64,000 bases of DNA, taken from NCBI GenBank assembly GCA_051208045.1, contig JBPJFY010000003.1:248001-312000 (forward strand), in the 5' to 3' direction. Position numbers and translations under genes: made by a program. Shown in pieces: positions 26,736-34,405 of the stretch. Position 1 is the stretch's first letter. Each line of letters opens with the position of its first letter. The notes beneath the pieces are model-generated. The model saw nothing but the letters and a program-made list of their open reading frames with translations. It was not told the DNA's origin and made no database searches. The stretch is from LZORAL124-50-18 sp051208045 (GTDB taxonomy: Bacteria; Pseudomonadota; Gammaproteobacteria; Pseudomonadales; Oleiphilaceae).

Positions 26736-27887
26736 TTAGTTAACCAATCTCCGGTAGGCTTCCAGTACTTTACCGGCCGCTTCCTGTACCTGCATCTGGC
26801 TGGTGGGGCGACCAAACGAAAACCGGAGACTGCTGTGGGCACGAGCATCATCGACACCCATCGCCTTTAATACAAAAGAGGGCTCGACACTCGCCGAAGT
26901 GCAGGCCGACCCAGAAGATATTGCCATGCCATTCAACGCAAGCAGCATGGATTCCCCCTCCACGTTATCAAAATGCAGATTGACAATGCCAGGGTATTGG
27001 TGCGTTTGGTCGCCATTTACCCCAATACCTTCTGAGGATAAGACGACGGAGAGGAACGTTTCTCTGAGCTGGGTCACATGCTGGAGGTCCAGAGGTTGCC
27101 GCTCTCGTGCGACATCAAACGCCTTGCCCATGCCAACGAGCTGGTGCGTGGGCAGTGTGCCTGATCGCATCCCGCGCTCATGTCCGCCGCCGTGAATTTG
27201 AGGCAGCACTCTGACACCAGAGGTACGATTTACATACAGTGCGCCAACACCTTTCGGACCATAAATTTTATGTGCAGAGAATGACATGAGATCCACATCA
27301 AGTGCCTGCAGATCGATGGGGAGCTTCCCCACAGACTGCGCTGCATCGACATGAAAGCATGCATCATGAAATTTCAGCAACTGTCCGATTGCAGCCAAAT
27401 CCTGTGTTGCGCCCGTCTCATTGTTGACATGCATAATGGAAACGAGGCAAGTGTCATCCGTCAAAGCGGCTTCCACCTGCTCGGGTGACACAATCCCCCC
27501 CACCCCAGGCCGGATACGTGTTACTCTGAATCCCTGCTCCTCGAGGTACGCGCACGTATCCAGCACCGCCTTGTGTTCAATAGCTGAGCAGATGATGTGG
27601 TGCTTCGACGCATCCGAACCTTCGGCAACGCCTTTAATGGCGAGATTATCCGCTTCGGTCGCTCCTGAGGTCCACACAACCTCTCTTACATCGCAATTCA
27701 CTAAATCCGCAACGCGTTTTCTTGCCAGCTCGACGCGCTGCTCCGCCTTCCACCCATACAGGTGTGACCGGGAAGCCGGATTACCGAAATCGCCGGACAG
27801 CAACATGCAGTCAGCCATTTCCTGAAAAACCTGCGCGTCAATAGGTGTGGTTGCTGCATAATCCAGATACAGCGGTAGATTAGACAT
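26736..27887 (-). CDS. iscS: Cysteine desulfurase IscS with a short C-terminus
   Basis: 383 residues. PLP Lys207 in SFSAHKIYGPKG, His105 in SAIEHKAV, and the mobile-loop Cys329 in SSGSACTSASVEPS match E. coli Lys206, His104 and Cys328, so it should release sulfur from cysteine. E. coli IscS has about 45 residues after the FSLGR motif; this protein has only 23 after FSFGR (360) and lacks the tail (PLWEMYKQGVDLNSIEW-like) known to touch the scaffold IscU. iscU is also missing downstream. The protein may serve mainly tRNA thiolation, or pass sulfur to another scaffold. Transcribed after iscR but possibly also from its own promoter. Confidence 0.95.
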   Translation of the reverse strand: MSNLPLYLDYAATTPIDAQVFQEMADCMLLSGDFGNPASRSHLYGWKAEQRVELARKRVADLVNCDVREVVWTSGATEADNLAIKGVAEGSDASKHHIICSAIEHKAVLDTCAYLEEQGFRVTRIRPGVGGIVSPEQVEAALTDDTCLVSIMHVNNETGATQDLAAIGQLLKFHDACFHVDAAQSVGKLPIDLQALDVDLMSFSAHKIYGPKGVGALYVNRTSGVRVLPQIHGGGHERGMRSGTLPTHQLVGMGKAFDVARERQPLDLQHVTQLRETFLSVVLSSEGIGVNGDQTHQYPGIVNLHFDNVEGESMLLALNGMAISSGSACTSASVEPSFVLKAMGVDDARAHSSLRFSFGRPTSQMQVQEAAGKVLEAYRRLVN

Positions 27888-27931
27888 AAGCTCGCCCGTC
27901 GAGTGCGTTAATACTGAGAGTGAAGATCAGG

Positions 27932-27960
27932 ATTATACTACGCAGATTTGGGCGTGTTGA
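27932..27960 (-). promoter_or_regulatory. Possible separate promoter of iscS
   Basis: Minus strand: TCAACA (27955-27960), 17-base spacer, TATAAT (27932-27937), about 45 bases before the iscS ATG. The -35 falls inside the second arm of the intercistronic hairpin. Confidence 0.45.
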
Positions 27961-27980
27961 CGGTTCACTCTCAACACGCC
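27951..27980 (-). other. Perfect inverted repeat between iscR and iscS
   Basis: 10-bp arms GGCGTGTTGA (27951-27960) and TCAACACGCC (27971-27980) around a 10-base loop, starting at the very end of the iscR stop codon. No T run follows on the minus strand, so a stabilising or attenuating structure is more likely than a full terminator. E. coli also has a protective stem-loop between iscR and iscS. Confidence 0.65.
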
Positions 27981-28484
27981 TTAACTGCTCACGCCAATAA
28001 TTTCATCGCGTCCGGAAATCGGATTGGCGTGACCATGACTGGCTCTGACCTTGGCATCCTGACGCTCCGCAATCACCTGAATTTCTCGATTCTTAACCAG
28101 GTCTTGCAAACTTATGGAGCTCAGAAACTGATGAATTTGCTTGCTGAGGTCAATCCAAAGATGGTGGGTAAGACACGTCTCACCTTCCTGACAATTGCCT
28201 TTGTGCTGACATCGAGTTGTATCGATTGACTCGCTTACGGCATCAACAACCTCTGCTATGTAAATTTCCGCCTCATCTCTACCAAGCTTGTACCCACCGC
28301 CCGGCCCTCTGACACTGGAAACCAAAGATTGTTTTCTCAGCTTTGCAAAAAGCTGTTCAAGATAGGAAAGCGAAATACCCTGCCGTTGCGATATATCTGC
28401 CAGACTCACAGGCGCATGCTTACCATGCAGTGACAGATCCAACATTGCTGTGACCGCATACCGGCCTTTTGTGGTCAATTTCAT
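27981..28484 (-). CDS. iscR: Iron-sulfur cluster regulator IscR
   Basis: 167 residues. Rrf2-family winged helix (MKLTTKGRYAVTAMLDL, ISLSYLEQLFAKLRK, VRGPGGGYKL). The 2Fe-2S ligands are Cys92, Cys98, Cys104 and His107, at the same positions as in E. coli IscR. With cluster it represses its own operon through type 1 sites; a good site lies at its promoter (28529-28553). Intact regulator of a locus that has lost most of its targets in cis. Confidence 0.97.
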   Translation of the reverse strand: MKLTTKGRYAVTAMLDLSLHGKHAPVSLADISQRQGISLSYLEQLFAKLRKQSLVSSVRGPGGGYKLGRDEAEIYIAEVVDAVSESIDTTRCQHKGNCQEGETCLTHHLWIDLSKQIHQFLSSISLQDLVKNREIQVIAERQDAKVRASHGHANPISGRDEIIGVSS

Positions 28485-28520
28485 AAAAGGATTCGTTCCG
28501 TACGGGTACCGAAGCCCAAA

Positions 28521-28549
28521 ATTATGTAATAACCAACCAATTCAGTCAA
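28521..28549 (-). promoter_or_regulatory. Promoter of iscR
   Basis: Minus strand: TTGACT (28544-28549), 17-base spacer, CATAAT (28521-28526), about 37 bases before the iscR ATG. Good sigma-70 match overlapping the IscR site. Confidence 0.7.
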
Positions 28550-28553
28550 CAAT
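28529..28553 (-). promoter_or_regulatory. Type 1 IscR operator
   Basis: Read on the minus strand, ATTGTTGACTG...GGTTGGTTAT fits the type 1 consensus ATASYYGACTRWWWYAGTCRRSTAT over 25 bases with about four mismatches: left half ATTGTTGACT nearly perfect, right half GGTTGGTTAT weaker. It covers the -35 and spacer, ideal for repression by cluster-loaded IscR. Confidence 0.65.
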
Positions 28554-29341
28554 TACGTAGAGCCTGTCTTCTCCCGAGCAGTAATACAAGGATCACCCAT
28601 ACTATCAAAATCTTCCTGATTGATCGCCGGCATGTGTTTATACGGGTACTCTTTGTCGAGCTTTTTCAGCGCTTTACACATCTGTTCCATTCTCTCGTCG
28701 ACAAGGTGCATATGATCCAACATGCTTCGTATTGACCGCGCGACGGGGTCAGGCATATCATCGCTTAGGCCATAGGCATCAAAACCAATTTTTTCCTCCA
28801 TCGCTCTGCGCTTCTCGTCCTGAGCATCTTTAGCAACAATCACCCGCCCCGGGATACCCACCACCGTCGCATTAGCAGGCACCGGTTTCGTAACAACCGC
28901 ATTTGAACCCACCTTGGCATGATCCCCAACGTCAAACGGACCGAGAATCTTTGCGCCAGCACCGACTACCACACCGTTCCCCAATGTCGGATGTCGTTTT
29001 CCTTTGTTCCAACTGGTTCCGCCGAGGGTTACCCCCTGATAGAGCGTCACATCATCGCCAATGATTGTAGTTTCCCCGATAACGACCCCCATGCCGTGAT
29101 CGATAAAAAACCGGCGTCCGATGACTGCGCCCGGATGGATTTCAATCCCGGTCAACCAACGACTGAAGGTGGATATGCTGCGGGCCAACCACTTGAATCC
29201 GCGCTTCCACAAGCGGTGAGCGAGCCGGTGAAAAAGCAACGCATGCAAACCGGGGTAGTTCGTCAATACTTCAAACGTGTTCCGTGCAGCAGGATCACGA
29301 TCAAAAACGCTGGCAATATCTTCTTTAATATTTGAAAACAC
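28553..29341 (-). CDS. cysE: Serine O-acetyltransferase CysE
   Basis: 262 residues. A helical N-terminal part is followed by the left-handed beta-helix of hexapeptide repeats (IHPGAVIGRRFFIDHG, VVIGETTIIGDDVTLYQGVTLGG, HPTLGNGVVVGAGAKILG). The catalytic His/Asp pair is in FIDHGMGVVIGE. It makes O-acetylserine, the precursor of cysteine, which is the sulfur donor for IscS next door. Conserved neighbour of trmJ and iscR. The C-terminus is longer than in the plant-like short forms but usual for pseudomonads. Confidence 0.96.
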   Translation of the reverse strand: MFSNIKEDIASVFDRDPAARNTFEVLTNYPGLHALLFHRLAHRLWKRGFKWLARSISTFSRWLTGIEIHPGAVIGRRFFIDHGMGVVIGETTIIGDDVTLYQGVTLGGTSWNKGKRHPTLGNGVVVGAGAKILGPFDVGDHAKVGSNAVVTKPVPANATVVGIPGRVIVAKDAQDEKRRAMEEKIGFDAYGLSDDMPDPVARSIRSMLDHMHLVDERMEQMCKALKKLDKEYPYKHMPAINQEDFDSMGDPCITAREKTGST

Positions 29342-29382
29342 GATTGAACCGCCTATTGAATCTATTCTGAAAGCTCAGGGCT

Positions 29383-30150
29383 TCACCGCCTGGTAAGTTT
29401 CAACGTAGACTTTAAAATTCCCCGAAGAATATTTATCTCCGCCTTACCCAGACCAACCCGCATATACAATCGCCGGAGCCGCGGCATGAGTTGTCGAGGA
29501 TTCGCTGGATCGTAATAGCCGATCGCCGTAATCGCACGCTCCAGGTGCTCAAAAAACGACTCCGTCTCCCGCCAACTTGCCAGCTCATCATCCCAATCTT
29601 CCGGTGTACTCTGCGCCACGGGCGCTGCGTGAGGATTATTGTTATTGGGTTGATGCTCACACTTTTCAAGCCACGCCATGCGAATTTCATAGCTGATCAC
29701 CTGGACCGCCATCGCCAGATTAAGCGATGAGAAAGCCGGATTGGCGGGAATAAACACATGCGCATGACAATATCTCAGCTCATCGTTACTCAGCCCCCGA
29801 TCTTCTCGACCAAAGACAATGGCAACAGATTCATCAGATCGTTCATAGACTATTTTTGAGGCGCACTGTCGAGCGGTTTCTGCAGGCCAATCAATTCGCC
29901 GAGCGCGTGTGCTGGTGCCCACTACAAACGTGCATTCCGTGAGAGCTTCAGGCAAAGATGACACCACAACAGCATTATCAAGGATATCCGTTGCGCCGGA
30001 GGAACGACTGACAGCAGACTCTTCCACTTTACTCGCTCTCGGCGCAACCAAATACAAGGACTGGAGGCCCATGTTCTTCATCGCACGAGCCACAGCACCA
30101 ATGTTGCCGCTGTGCGACGTTTCCATTAGGACAACCCTGATATTCTCCAA
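29383..30150 (-). CDS. trmJ: tRNA (Cm32/Um32) methyltransferase TrmJ
   Basis: 255 residues. SPOUT (TrmH-type) methyltransferase with the N-terminal ETSHSGNIGAVARAMKNMG motif, the FGREDRGLSNDEL motif and the C-terminal LNLAMAVQVISYE motif that form the trefoil-knot SAM site. The final about 80 residues are the helical extension needed for full-length tRNA. It methylates the ribose at position 32 of several tRNAs. Divergent from suhB, as in pseudomonads. Confidence 0.96.
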   Translation of the reverse strand: MENIRVVLMETSHSGNIGAVARAMKNMGLQSLYLVAPRASKVEESAVSRSSGATDILDNAVVVSSLPEALTECTFVVGTSTRARRIDWPAETARQCASKIVYERSDESVAIVFGREDRGLSNDELRYCHAHVFIPANPAFSSLNLAMAVQVISYEIRMAWLEKCEHQPNNNNPHAAPVAQSTPEDWDDELASWRETESFFEHLERAITAIGYYDPANPRQLMPRLRRLYMRVGLGKAEINILRGILKSTLKLTRR

Positions 30151-30324
30151 TCTTTACTCTCCACATTTAAATTCACACATCCAAACCCACAGCCGGACGG
30201 CTCGATCATGGGCGCCCTCCAAAAGCGTTGACACAGGTTTTATCCACACGCCAGTACAATAGTTGTTACTTCGTTCTCGCGAGTTTGTTAGAATACCGCT
30301 TTTTTATCGGCGAGTCCTGACACA

Positions 30325-31116
30325 ATGCAACCAATCATCAATATTGCCTCAAGAGCTGTACGGCATGCAGGCGAATTTCTACAGCAGTTTTTGCAAAGGC
30401 AAGAGTACAGCCAGGAAAGCTTGAGCAGAACCCTGGAGACCATCCCTCGAATTGAGCAGCAAATTCATAAAACTCTGCTTCAAAGCCTGAAAAAAACCTA
30501 TCACGATCATTACGTTGCAGAACTCGGTGAAACAGAACTCTCCGCCAAGCCTATTGCCTGGTCTGTTCAACCGGTCATCAACCCTCTGGCGTTCGCCCGC
30601 GGATTACCAAGCACCCTACTGAGCCTCACCTGTCTGCACAACGGCAAACCCGAGCATGTGGTACTGTTTAACCCGGTTACCGGCGATGAATACACCGCAT
30701 CACGAGGAGATGGCGCAACACTGAATGGCAAGCGTGTGCGCGTCGGCACTAATCATAAATTTGAAACTTCGGTCGTATCTGCCAATTTGTTTAACAGTCC
30801 ACGCAATCTCGATAATCACGCGGTTTCCGACCTACACAAAGACATACTTAAAAGCTCCCTGGCGATGGCGAGCAGCGGATGCGCCGCACTTGACCTGCTA
30901 AATCTGGCGAGCGGCAAGCTGGACTGTGTGATCGACCTGAATATCGACCTGTATGAGCTTTCTCCCAGCCTCCTGTTTTGTCGGGAAGCCGGCGTACTCT
31001 ATGCAGACATTTCCGGGACACCCATCAGCCACGAATCGAATAATATCGTTGCCGCCAATCCAAAACTCTTCAAAGCCGCCGTTCAAAAACTCTATACCTA
31101 TCGCGGCAGGCTCTAA
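30325..31116 (+). CDS. suhB: SuhB-like protein with a degenerate active site
   Basis: 263 residues, the length of SuhB (267 in E. coli), and positioned exactly where suhB stands in pseudomonads. The inositol-monophosphatase fold is clear in GDEYTASRGDGATLNGKRVRV and CREAGVLYADISG. However, the metal-binding motif DPxDGT reads NPLAFA (86-91), so both Asp are gone. The WDxAAG motif reads YELSPS (210-215, Asp to Glu), and the GEES and VTxxD segments are not conserved. Phosphatase activity is therefore unlikely. E. coli SuhB also has a non-enzymatic job, binding NusA/RNA polymerase in rRNA transcription and ribosome assembly; that role may be what is kept. Ends at a strong terminator. Confidence 0.88.
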   Translation: MQPIINIASRAVRHAGEFLQQFLQRQEYSQESLSRTLETIPRIEQQIHKTLLQSLKKTYHDHYVAELGETELSAKPIAWSVQPVINPLAFARGLPSTLLSLTCLHNGKPEHVVLFNPVTGDEYTASRGDGATLNGKRVRVGTNHKFETSVVSANLFNSPRNLDNHAVSDLHKDILKSSLAMASSGCAALDLLNLASGKLDCVIDLNIDLYELSPSLLFCREAGVLYADISGTPISHESNNIVAANPKLFKAAVQKLYTYRGRL

Positions 31117-31146
31117 TGCGCAGCGGTAGACTCTAACGCACAACTG

Positions 31147-31180
31147 AAAAAAAGGCTGATTTCAAAATCAGCCTTTTTTT
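31147..31180. terminator. Bidirectional terminator between suhB and secF
   Basis: A14-base arms AAAAAAAGGCTGAT (31147-31160) and ATCAGCCTTTTTTT (31167-31180) pair perfectly around a 6-base loop, with A and T runs that serve both strands. Confidence 0.92.
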
Positions 31181-31183
31181 GTT

Positions 31184-32095
31184 TCAGGGCACCTCCTCCC
31201 CAACCTCTTCTTTCACTGGCTCCATAAGGTCTTCTTTTATAATCCCCATAAAGAGCAACGCGTTACTTGCGACGTAGATAGAGGAGTAGGTTCCCACGAC
31301 CACACCAATCATTAGCGCATAGGAGAAACCGGAAATCATTTCCCCGCCAAACACGGCCAGCGCGACCAATACAATGAAGGTTGTTACCGAGGTCATCAAC
31401 GTTCTGGACAGCGTCTCGTTCAACGATGTATTCACTACATCGAAAGGCTCCATTTTACGCAACTTTCTAAAATTTTCCCGCACACGATCAAATACCACAA
31501 TGGTATCGTTGAGGGAGTAACCAATCACCGCCAAAATTGCCGCGAGTACGGTCAAATCAAAATCCCACTGAAACAGTGAAAACGCGCCAAGCGTAATAAT
31601 CACGTCATGCGCCAATGCAATGACCGCCCCCACAGAAAACTTGAACTGGAAGCGGAAGGCAACATAAACCATGACCACACCCAGGGCGAGCAACATACCC
31701 AAACCGCCCTGCTCACGCAACTCCTCACCCACCTGTGCGCCCACAAACTCGGCACGCTTCAACGTCACAGGATTGTCCGAGGTATTAAGCTGCCCCAGCA
31801 CCTCCTGCCCAATTTTGTCGTTAAAACCTTGGGACAAGCGAACCAACACGCTCGTTTCCGAACCAAAATTTTGAATAACCAGCTTTTCGTAGCCCGCGCC
31901 CTCAAGGGTTTGGCGAATTTCCGCAATGACCGGTGGCTTTTCATATTCCACTTCAATGAGCGTCCCACCAGTGAAGTCCAAGCCAAAAGCCAATCCACGA
32001 ATAGCCAATGATGCAACGGAAGCAATCAAGAGAATAAGCGAAAACGCCGCAGCAATTTTCCTTTTCCCCATAAAGTCGATTTCTTTTTTCAACAT
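31184..32095 (-). CDS. secF: Protein translocase subunit SecF
   Basis: 303 residues from the ATG at 32095, preceded by AAGGGAAAGG; a longer frame reaching into secD is not used. Six membrane helices are expected. Family motifs seen: LDFTGGTLIEVEYE in the first periplasmic region, and AVIGYSLNDTIVVFDRVREN in the membrane domain. With SecD and YajC it forms the complex that pulls proteins out of SecYEG using the proton gradient. Starts about 10 bases after the secD stop. Confidence 0.96.
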   Translation of the reverse strand: MLKKEIDFMGKRKIAAAFSLILLIASVASLAIRGLAFGLDFTGGTLIEVEYEKPPVIAEIRQTLEGAGYEKLVIQNFGSETSVLVRLSQGFNDKIGQEVLGQLNTSDNPVTLKRAEFVGAQVGEELREQGGLGMLLALGVVMVYVAFRFQFKFSVGAVIALAHDVIITLGAFSLFQWDFDLTVLAAILAVIGYSLNDTIVVFDRVRENFRKLRKMEPFDVVNTSLNETLSRTLMTSVTTFIVLVALAVFGGEMISGFSYALMIGVVVGTYSSIYVASNALLFMGIIKEDLMEPVKEEVGEEVP

Positions 32096-32105
32096 TACCT
32101 TTCCC

Positions 32106-33941
32106 TTAAATGGATAGCTTTTCCAGTTGGCGACCACCATAGATGGCATTCACAATCGATCGACTAACTAGGATCGCAGTAAACATGGACGTCAATATAC
32201 CGATGGACAGCGTGACGGCAAACCCTTTCACAGGACCTGTACCCACAGCAAACAAAATGACAGCCACTAACAATGTGGTGATATTGGCATCAAAGATCGC
32301 GACAAATGCTCGACTGTAGCCGGAATGAATAGCCGACTGCACCGGCAATCCATTTTTTAACTCCTCCTTGATCCGTTCAAAAATCAACACATTGGCATCA
32401 ACGGCCATACCTACGGTTAGTACGATACCGGCAATTCCCGGCATGGTGAGCGTAGCACTGAGCATAGACATCACTGCGACCAGTAACACCAGGTTGAGCA
32501 CCAGCGCTGCATTGGCCACCAAACCAAAGACCCGGTAGTACCCAAGCATGAACAGCACGACGAGCCCAAAGCCAATCATGACGGAAGTGACACCCGCATC
32601 AATATTCTGCTTACCCAGACTGGGGCCCACGGTACGCTCTTCCACAAAATATATCGGCGCAGCCAATGCACCCGCTCTTAAAAGCAACGCCAACTCGGAT
32701 GATTCCGCCACCGAATCCAGACCGGTGATGCGGAAATTGCTGCCAAGTGTCGATTGTATTGTGGCCAGACTGATGATGCTTTTTTCGATATCGATGCGAC
32801 GGTTTTCCGCCTCACCTTCGCCTGAGTCACGCACCTTATGCTCGATGAACAGCACGGCCATGCGGCGTTTGACGGCATTACGCGTCACATTACTCATGAT
32901 TTTGCCGCCCTTACCATCCAGAGTGATATTTACCTGCGGCTGACCATTTTCATCAAAATTTGCACTGGCATTGGCAACACTCTCACCCGTGACGATAATG
33001 TCTTTTTCGAGACGTGCGGTACGCCCGGGACTGTCTCTAAAACTGAACTCATCCACGGACGCCTCATCCAGACGGGCCTCCAGTCGAAACTCAAGATTGG
33101 CGGTTTTCCCGATAACACGTTTCGCACGCGCTGTATCCTGCACCCCCGGGAGCTCCACAACGATGCGATCCTGTCCCTGACGCTGCACCAAAGGCTCTGC
33201 CACCCCAAGCTCATTGACGCGGTTGCGCAGGGTGGTCAGGTTTTGTTTCACCGCATAGTCGGCAATTTCACGCACCTTAGCGTCCGTTAAGGTGAGCATC
33301 AGGTAAAAATCACCTTCCCGCTCCTCCTCTTTAAAGACAAACTCCAGGTAAGCTGCGCGAAGAACATCGTATGCCTTTGATCGCTCATCATCTTTCGTGA
33401 ACTTGATTTCAAGCACCCCGTCATCCAGATGCTTGAGTCCGCGGTATCGAATTTTTTCTTCTCGCAGATTCCGCTTGATATCCCCTGAATAGATCTCCAA
33501 ACGATTAGAAATCGCCTGTTCCATGTCCACTTCCAACAGAAAGTGCACGCCACCCCGCAAGTCGAGGCCGAGTTTCATTGGACCTGCCCCAAGACTATTC
33601 AACCATTCCGGTGTCGTAGGCGCGAGGTTCAAAGCGACAAGAAAGTCTGACCCCAACGCCTTTTTGATCACCGGCTTGGCAGCAAGCTGCTCTTCCCCGG
33701 ACTCAAACCGAAGCATCGCATTGTTCTTACCCATCTCAGGGTCGCGATAGGGAATATTGGCAGCATCGAGGGCCTGTTTAGCTTTGTCGAGCACACTGCT
33801 GTCAATCTGGGTGGTTGCACTGGTTCCGGTAATTTGTACAGCGTAATCATCCGGGTACAAATTCGGAAGTGCGTAGAGCCCACCAACCAGCAAAATAATG
33901 GCGAGCAACAGGTTTTTCCAAAGGGGGTACTTATTGAGCAT
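32106..33941 (-). CDS. secD: Protein translocase subunit SecD
   Basis: 611 residues. One N-terminal membrane helix (YPLWKNLLLAIILLVGGLYALPNLYPDDYAVQ), a large periplasmic domain with GLDLRGGVHFLLEVD and ELPGVQD, and five C-terminal helices including AVDANVLIFERIKEEL. RND-type partner of SecF. Second gene in yajC-secD-secF. Confidence 0.97.
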   Translation of the reverse strand: MLNKYPLWKNLLLAIILLVGGLYALPNLYPDDYAVQITGTSATTQIDSSVLDKAKQALDAANIPYRDPEMGKNNAMLRFESGEEQLAAKPVIKKALGSDFLVALNLAPTTPEWLNSLGAGPMKLGLDLRGGVHFLLEVDMEQAISNRLEIYSGDIKRNLREEKIRYRGLKHLDDGVLEIKFTKDDERSKAYDVLRAAYLEFVFKEEEREGDFYLMLTLTDAKVREIADYAVKQNLTTLRNRVNELGVAEPLVQRQGQDRIVVELPGVQDTARAKRVIGKTANLEFRLEARLDEASVDEFSFRDSPGRTARLEKDIIVTGESVANASANFDENGQPQVNITLDGKGGKIMSNVTRNAVKRRMAVLFIEHKVRDSGEGEAENRRIDIEKSIISLATIQSTLGSNFRITGLDSVAESSELALLLRAGALAAPIYFVEERTVGPSLGKQNIDAGVTSVMIGFGLVVLFMLGYYRVFGLVANAALVLNLVLLVAVMSMLSATLTMPGIAGIVLTVGMAVDANVLIFERIKEELKNGLPVQSAIHSGYSRAFVAIFDANITTLLVAVILFAVGTGPVKGFAVTLSIGILTSMFTAILVSRSIVNAIYGGRQLEKLSI

Positions 33942-33976
33942 GGGCTGCCCTTTCTAATAATTGAAAAACGGGAATT

Positions 33977-34339
33977 TTATACTTCTTTCAAGGTGCCTTT
34001 TGGTAAAGCCGTCGCAACCGCTACCTTTTGTACTTTGATCTCGACACCATCAGCGACCTCGACCACGATAAAGTCATCCTTTACCCGGGAAATCTTTCCG
34101 GCAATTCCGCCATTGGTAATCACTTCATCACCTTTACCCAATCCAGCCATCAGCTCTTTGTGCTCTTTAGCGCGTTTTGCCTGTGGTCGCCACATCAGAA
34201 AATAAAAAATCAGAATGAACCCACCGAAGAACAGAATATTAAAGAGCGCACCGGGGCCCTCTGGCTGAGGCGCATTTGCCAGTGCCAACGTCGGCGCCAC
34301 GCCAAACAAGCCAAACAGTACCAAGTTCAGATATTTCAT
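33977..34339 (-). CDS. yajC: Preprotein translocase subunit YajC
   Basis: 120 residues from the ATG at 34339, which has GGAG 6 bases upstream. The first 22 residues look like a cleavable signal or an extra hydrophobic helix (MKYLNLVLFGLFGVAPTLALA). The conserved helix ILFFGGFILIFYFLMWRPQAKRAKEH and the cytoplasmic GDEVITNGGIAGKI motif follow. Membrane partner of SecDF. Confidence 0.95.
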   Translation of the reverse strand: MKYLNLVLFGLFGVAPTLALANAPQPEGPGALFNILFFGGFILIFYFLMWRPQAKRAKEHKELMAGLGKGDEVITNGGIAGKISRVKDDFIVVEVADGVEIKVQKVAVATALPKGTLKEV

Positions 34340-34405
34340 TACTTTCTCCAGATATGTCATTAAAAATAAAAGCGTTTATTCGATCATGAATTATAAATTT
34401 CGGTA

